Under the pieces are notes generated by a model. It searched no databases, was not told the origin of the DNA, and saw nothing but the letters and a program-made list of their open reading frames with translations. Below are positions 12,420-13,728 of a stretch of DNA of 13,728 nt, piece after piece. Every line of letters starts with the position of its first letter. The stretch's first letter is position 1. Location: positions 1 through 13,728 of the forward strand of contig JAUXJL010000019.1 of the NCBI GenBank assembly GCA_030624805.1. The letters run 5' to 3'. The DNA is from Acidimicrobiia bacterium (GTDB taxonomy: Bacteria; Actinomycetota; Acidimicrobiia; Spongiisociales; SHLN01). The translations under genes were made by a program, and so were the position numbers.

Positions 12420-13100
12420 ATGGAGGAGCTTCTTGCGGTCCTGGCAGCAGCCACTGCCACCGGGCTGGTCGTCGACCTGGTGTATTCGTACCGGGGGCGG
12501 CCCCGGCCCCACATCGGGGCCTGGGCGCTGGCGCTTACGTTGTACTCGGTCGCCAGCTGGATGCTGGTGATCGGCCTCGTTTTCGGATGGTCCTCGGGCG
12601 TTTTTCGAACGTTCTATGGCCTCGGGGCCATCCTGACGGTCCCCTTTCTGGGAGTGGGCTCGGCCTACCTTGTACTCGGTGAAACCAGCGGGCGGAGGCT
12701 CCTCGAGTGGTTCTCGGTGGCCGGGTTGTTCGCTTTGTTCATCACCTTCACGGCTCCGTTTGTCGCCCCGCTGGCGAGTGATGGGCTTCCGGCCGGGTCG
12801 GATGTTTTCGCCGAGATTGGATCGGTTGGTCCGGCCGGGCCTCGCTTCTACGCCCTCGTCTTCAACGTGGTTGGCACTGTGCTGTTGGTCGGGCTGGCGG
12901 GCTGGTCGGCGGTGAGGTTCTGGTCCACCAATCGTCGGCTGGTAGCCGGTAGCGGGCTCATTGTGCTTGGGGGGTTGTTTCCCGCGTTTGGAGGGACCCT
13001 GTTCGCGGTGGGAGAGACGTCGGCGTTTGGGTTGAGTTTGTTCTTCGGGGCAGCTTTCTTGTGGGCCGGGTTCCGGGTGGCGAGCGGGGCGCGGAGATGA
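12420..13100 (+). CDS. Seven-helix integral membrane protein, unknown function
   Basis: I do not recognise this gene. The 226-residue product begins MEELLAVLAAATATGLVVDLVYSYRGRPRP and is hydrophobic nearly throughout, with about seven likely helices (approximately residues 3-22, 33-53, 60-82, 92-115, 142-163, 176-194 and 198-219). Loop segments include YSYRGRPRPH, VLGETSGRRLLEW and a longer external loop DGLPAGSDVFAEIGSVGPAGPR. The early charged residues and regular helix lengths suggest a small sensor- or carrier-like protein, but no family motif or catalytic residue is evident. It ends RVASGARR. The ATG at 12420 has no Shine-Dalgarno sequence and probably starts near the 5' end of the mRNA. 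It is divergent from the ABC operon and lies 34 bp upstream of the lipoprotein gene. Confidence 0.8.
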   Translation: MEELLAVLAAATATGLVVDLVYSYRGRPRPHIGAWALALTLYSVASWMLVIGLVFGWSSGVFRTFYGLGAILTVPFLGVGSAYLVLGETSGRRLLEWFSVAGLFALFITFTAPFVAPLASDGLPAGSDVFAEIGSVGPAGPRFYALVFNVVGTVLLVGLAGWSAVRFWSTNRRLVAGSGLIVLGGLFPAFGGTLFAVGETSAFGLSLFFGAAFLWAGFRVASGARR

Positions 13101-13122
13101 CCGAGAGCGAAACGGCCCGGCA

Positions 13123-13128
13123 TAGAGT
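13123..13128 (+). promoter_or_regulatory. Candidate -10 box (TAGAGT) of the lipoprotein gene, leaderless
   Basis: TAGAGT is followed by ACGGCC and the GTG at 13135, the exact TAnnnT-N6-RTG spacing seen at four other starts. No Shine-Dalgarno sequence precedes the GTG. Read-through and translational coupling from the upstream gene are alternatives. Confidence 0.45.
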
Positions 13129-13134
13129 ACGGCC

Positions 13135-13728
13135 GTGAACACCATCAGACCCCTGGGCGGCATGCTCGTCGTGGCGCTCGCGCTGGCTGCGTGCGGAGGG
13201 TCGGCTGGCGACACCACAACAACATCCACTGCACCGGACCCACCGCCCGGGGCAACGGACGGTGGCACTGATGGAACAACAGCCACCACCGCTGATCCCG
13301 ACTTAGCGCCGCTGGTAGGGCTGCGCCTCGAGCGCATGACGGAGGACATTCCCCGCCCCACCATGATTCTGTCGGCTCCGGGAGACGATTTCCTCTACTT
13401 CGTCGATCAGCTCGGAACGATCCGTGTGTTCGACACCGCCGATAACAACTTCCCGGATCGCATGATCAACATCCGCGACATCGTCGGGGCAGCTGGAATC
13501 GAGCAAGGACTGCTTGGTATGGCCTTTCATCCCGGGTATGCCGACAACGGGCGCTTCTTTTTGTATTACACGGACAAGGCCGGAAGCCGCACATTGGCCG
13601 AATACACCGTCTCCAGTCACGACCCGCCCATTGCCGACCCGGGGTCGGCTCGTGTGCTCTTCACGCGACCCCAGCCGACCGACGTGCCACGGCACTACGG
13701 CGGCATGCTCAAGTTCGGCCCCGACGGA
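13135..13728 (+). CDS. PQQ-dependent sugar dehydrogenase-like lipoprotein (5' part only)
   Basis: The frame is open for 198 codons to the right edge, so the C-terminus is missing. Residues 1-20 are a lipoprotein signal ending LALAAC with Cys20 as the lipidated residue, placing the protein on the outer face of the membrane. Residues 21-58 are a low-complexity Thr/Gly/Pro/Asp linker. From about residue 60 it matches the beta-propeller of the soluble aldose/glucose dehydrogenase family (LRLERMTEDIPRPTMILSAPGDD...YFVDQLGTIRVFD), with the hallmark EQGLLGMAFHPGYADNGRFFLYYTD (residues 123-147) and HYGGMLKFGPDG, where His187 is likely the catalytic base position. Members oxidise aldoses using PQQ; several homologues have unknown substrates or no cofactor. 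GTG 13135 is preferred because it gives a normal signal n-region (MNTIRPLGG). Confidence 0.88.
   Translation, partial: MNTIRPLGGMLVVALALAACGGSAGDTTTTSTAPDPPPGATDGGTDGTTATTADPDLAPLVGLRLERMTEDIPRPTMILSAPGDDFLYFVDQLGTIRVFDTADNNFPDRMINIRDIVGAAGIEQGLLGMAFHPGYADNGRFFLYYTDKAGSRTLAEYTVSSHDPPIADPGSARVLFTRPQPTDVPRHYGGMLKFGPDG

Noticed and set aside
12411..13364. A 317-codon open frame on the minus strand.
   Set aside because: It is antisense to both the seven-helix protein and the lipoprotein, which have coherent membrane and signal features. Its own product is a Pro/Arg/Gly-rich low-complexity sequence.

Overview
The window is gene-dense, GC-rich bacterial chromosome. It suggests a high-GC actinobacterium, perhaps of the Acidimicrobiia or a related environmental lineage; this placement is inference. 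The reasons are a KorA with fused gamma and alpha domains beside a ~334-aa KorB (the Mycobacterium Rv2455c/Rv2454c layout), a nickel superoxide dismutase paired with its maturation protease, frequent GTG starts, and several genes that appear to be leaderless behind a TAnnnT -10 box. No tRNA, rRNA, CRISPR array, transposase or phage gene was seen.

Layout from left to right. (1) On the minus strand lie an unidentified membrane-anchored protein cut by the left edge (to 501), korB (532-1536), korA (1538-3409) and a GatA-type amidase (3450-4835). (2) A nitroreductase-family flavoprotein (4877-5401, plus) diverges from the amidase across 41 bp. (3) sodX (minus, 5407-5901) and sodN (plus, 5962-6390) diverge across a 60-bp region with a perfect 7+7 bp dyad. 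(4) murJ (minus, 6398-7933) converges on sodN. (5) A small membrane protein with a YgjV-like N-terminus and a possibly acetyltransferase-like C-terminus (8046-8726, minus) sits between two directly oriented copies of a ~74-bp structured repeat. (6) A four-gene ABC exporter operon (12355 to 8834, minus; ATPase-permease-ATPase-permease) has start and stop codons overlapping by 4 bp at every junction. (7) A seven-helix membrane protein of unknown function (12420-13100, plus) is followed by a lipoprotein PQQ-type sugar dehydrogenase-like protein cut by the right edge.

How the genes work together. KorAB would oxidise 2-oxoglutarate (or another 2-oxoacid) with ferredoxin as acceptor; its iron-sulfur cluster is oxygen-sensitive in many relatives, so a nearby NiSOD fits, but no regulatory link is visible. 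SodX is the expected protease that exposes the Ni-binding N-terminus of SodN. MurJ flips lipid II. The two ABC pairs look like a single exporter or two cooperating exporters of unknown substrate.

The least-explained items are the paired hairpin repeats, which preserve a stem through compensatory changes and fill both gaps around the YgjV-like gene, and the recurrent TAnnnT-N6-RTG arrangement at gene starts. All calls come from reading the sequence by eye; no database search was done.
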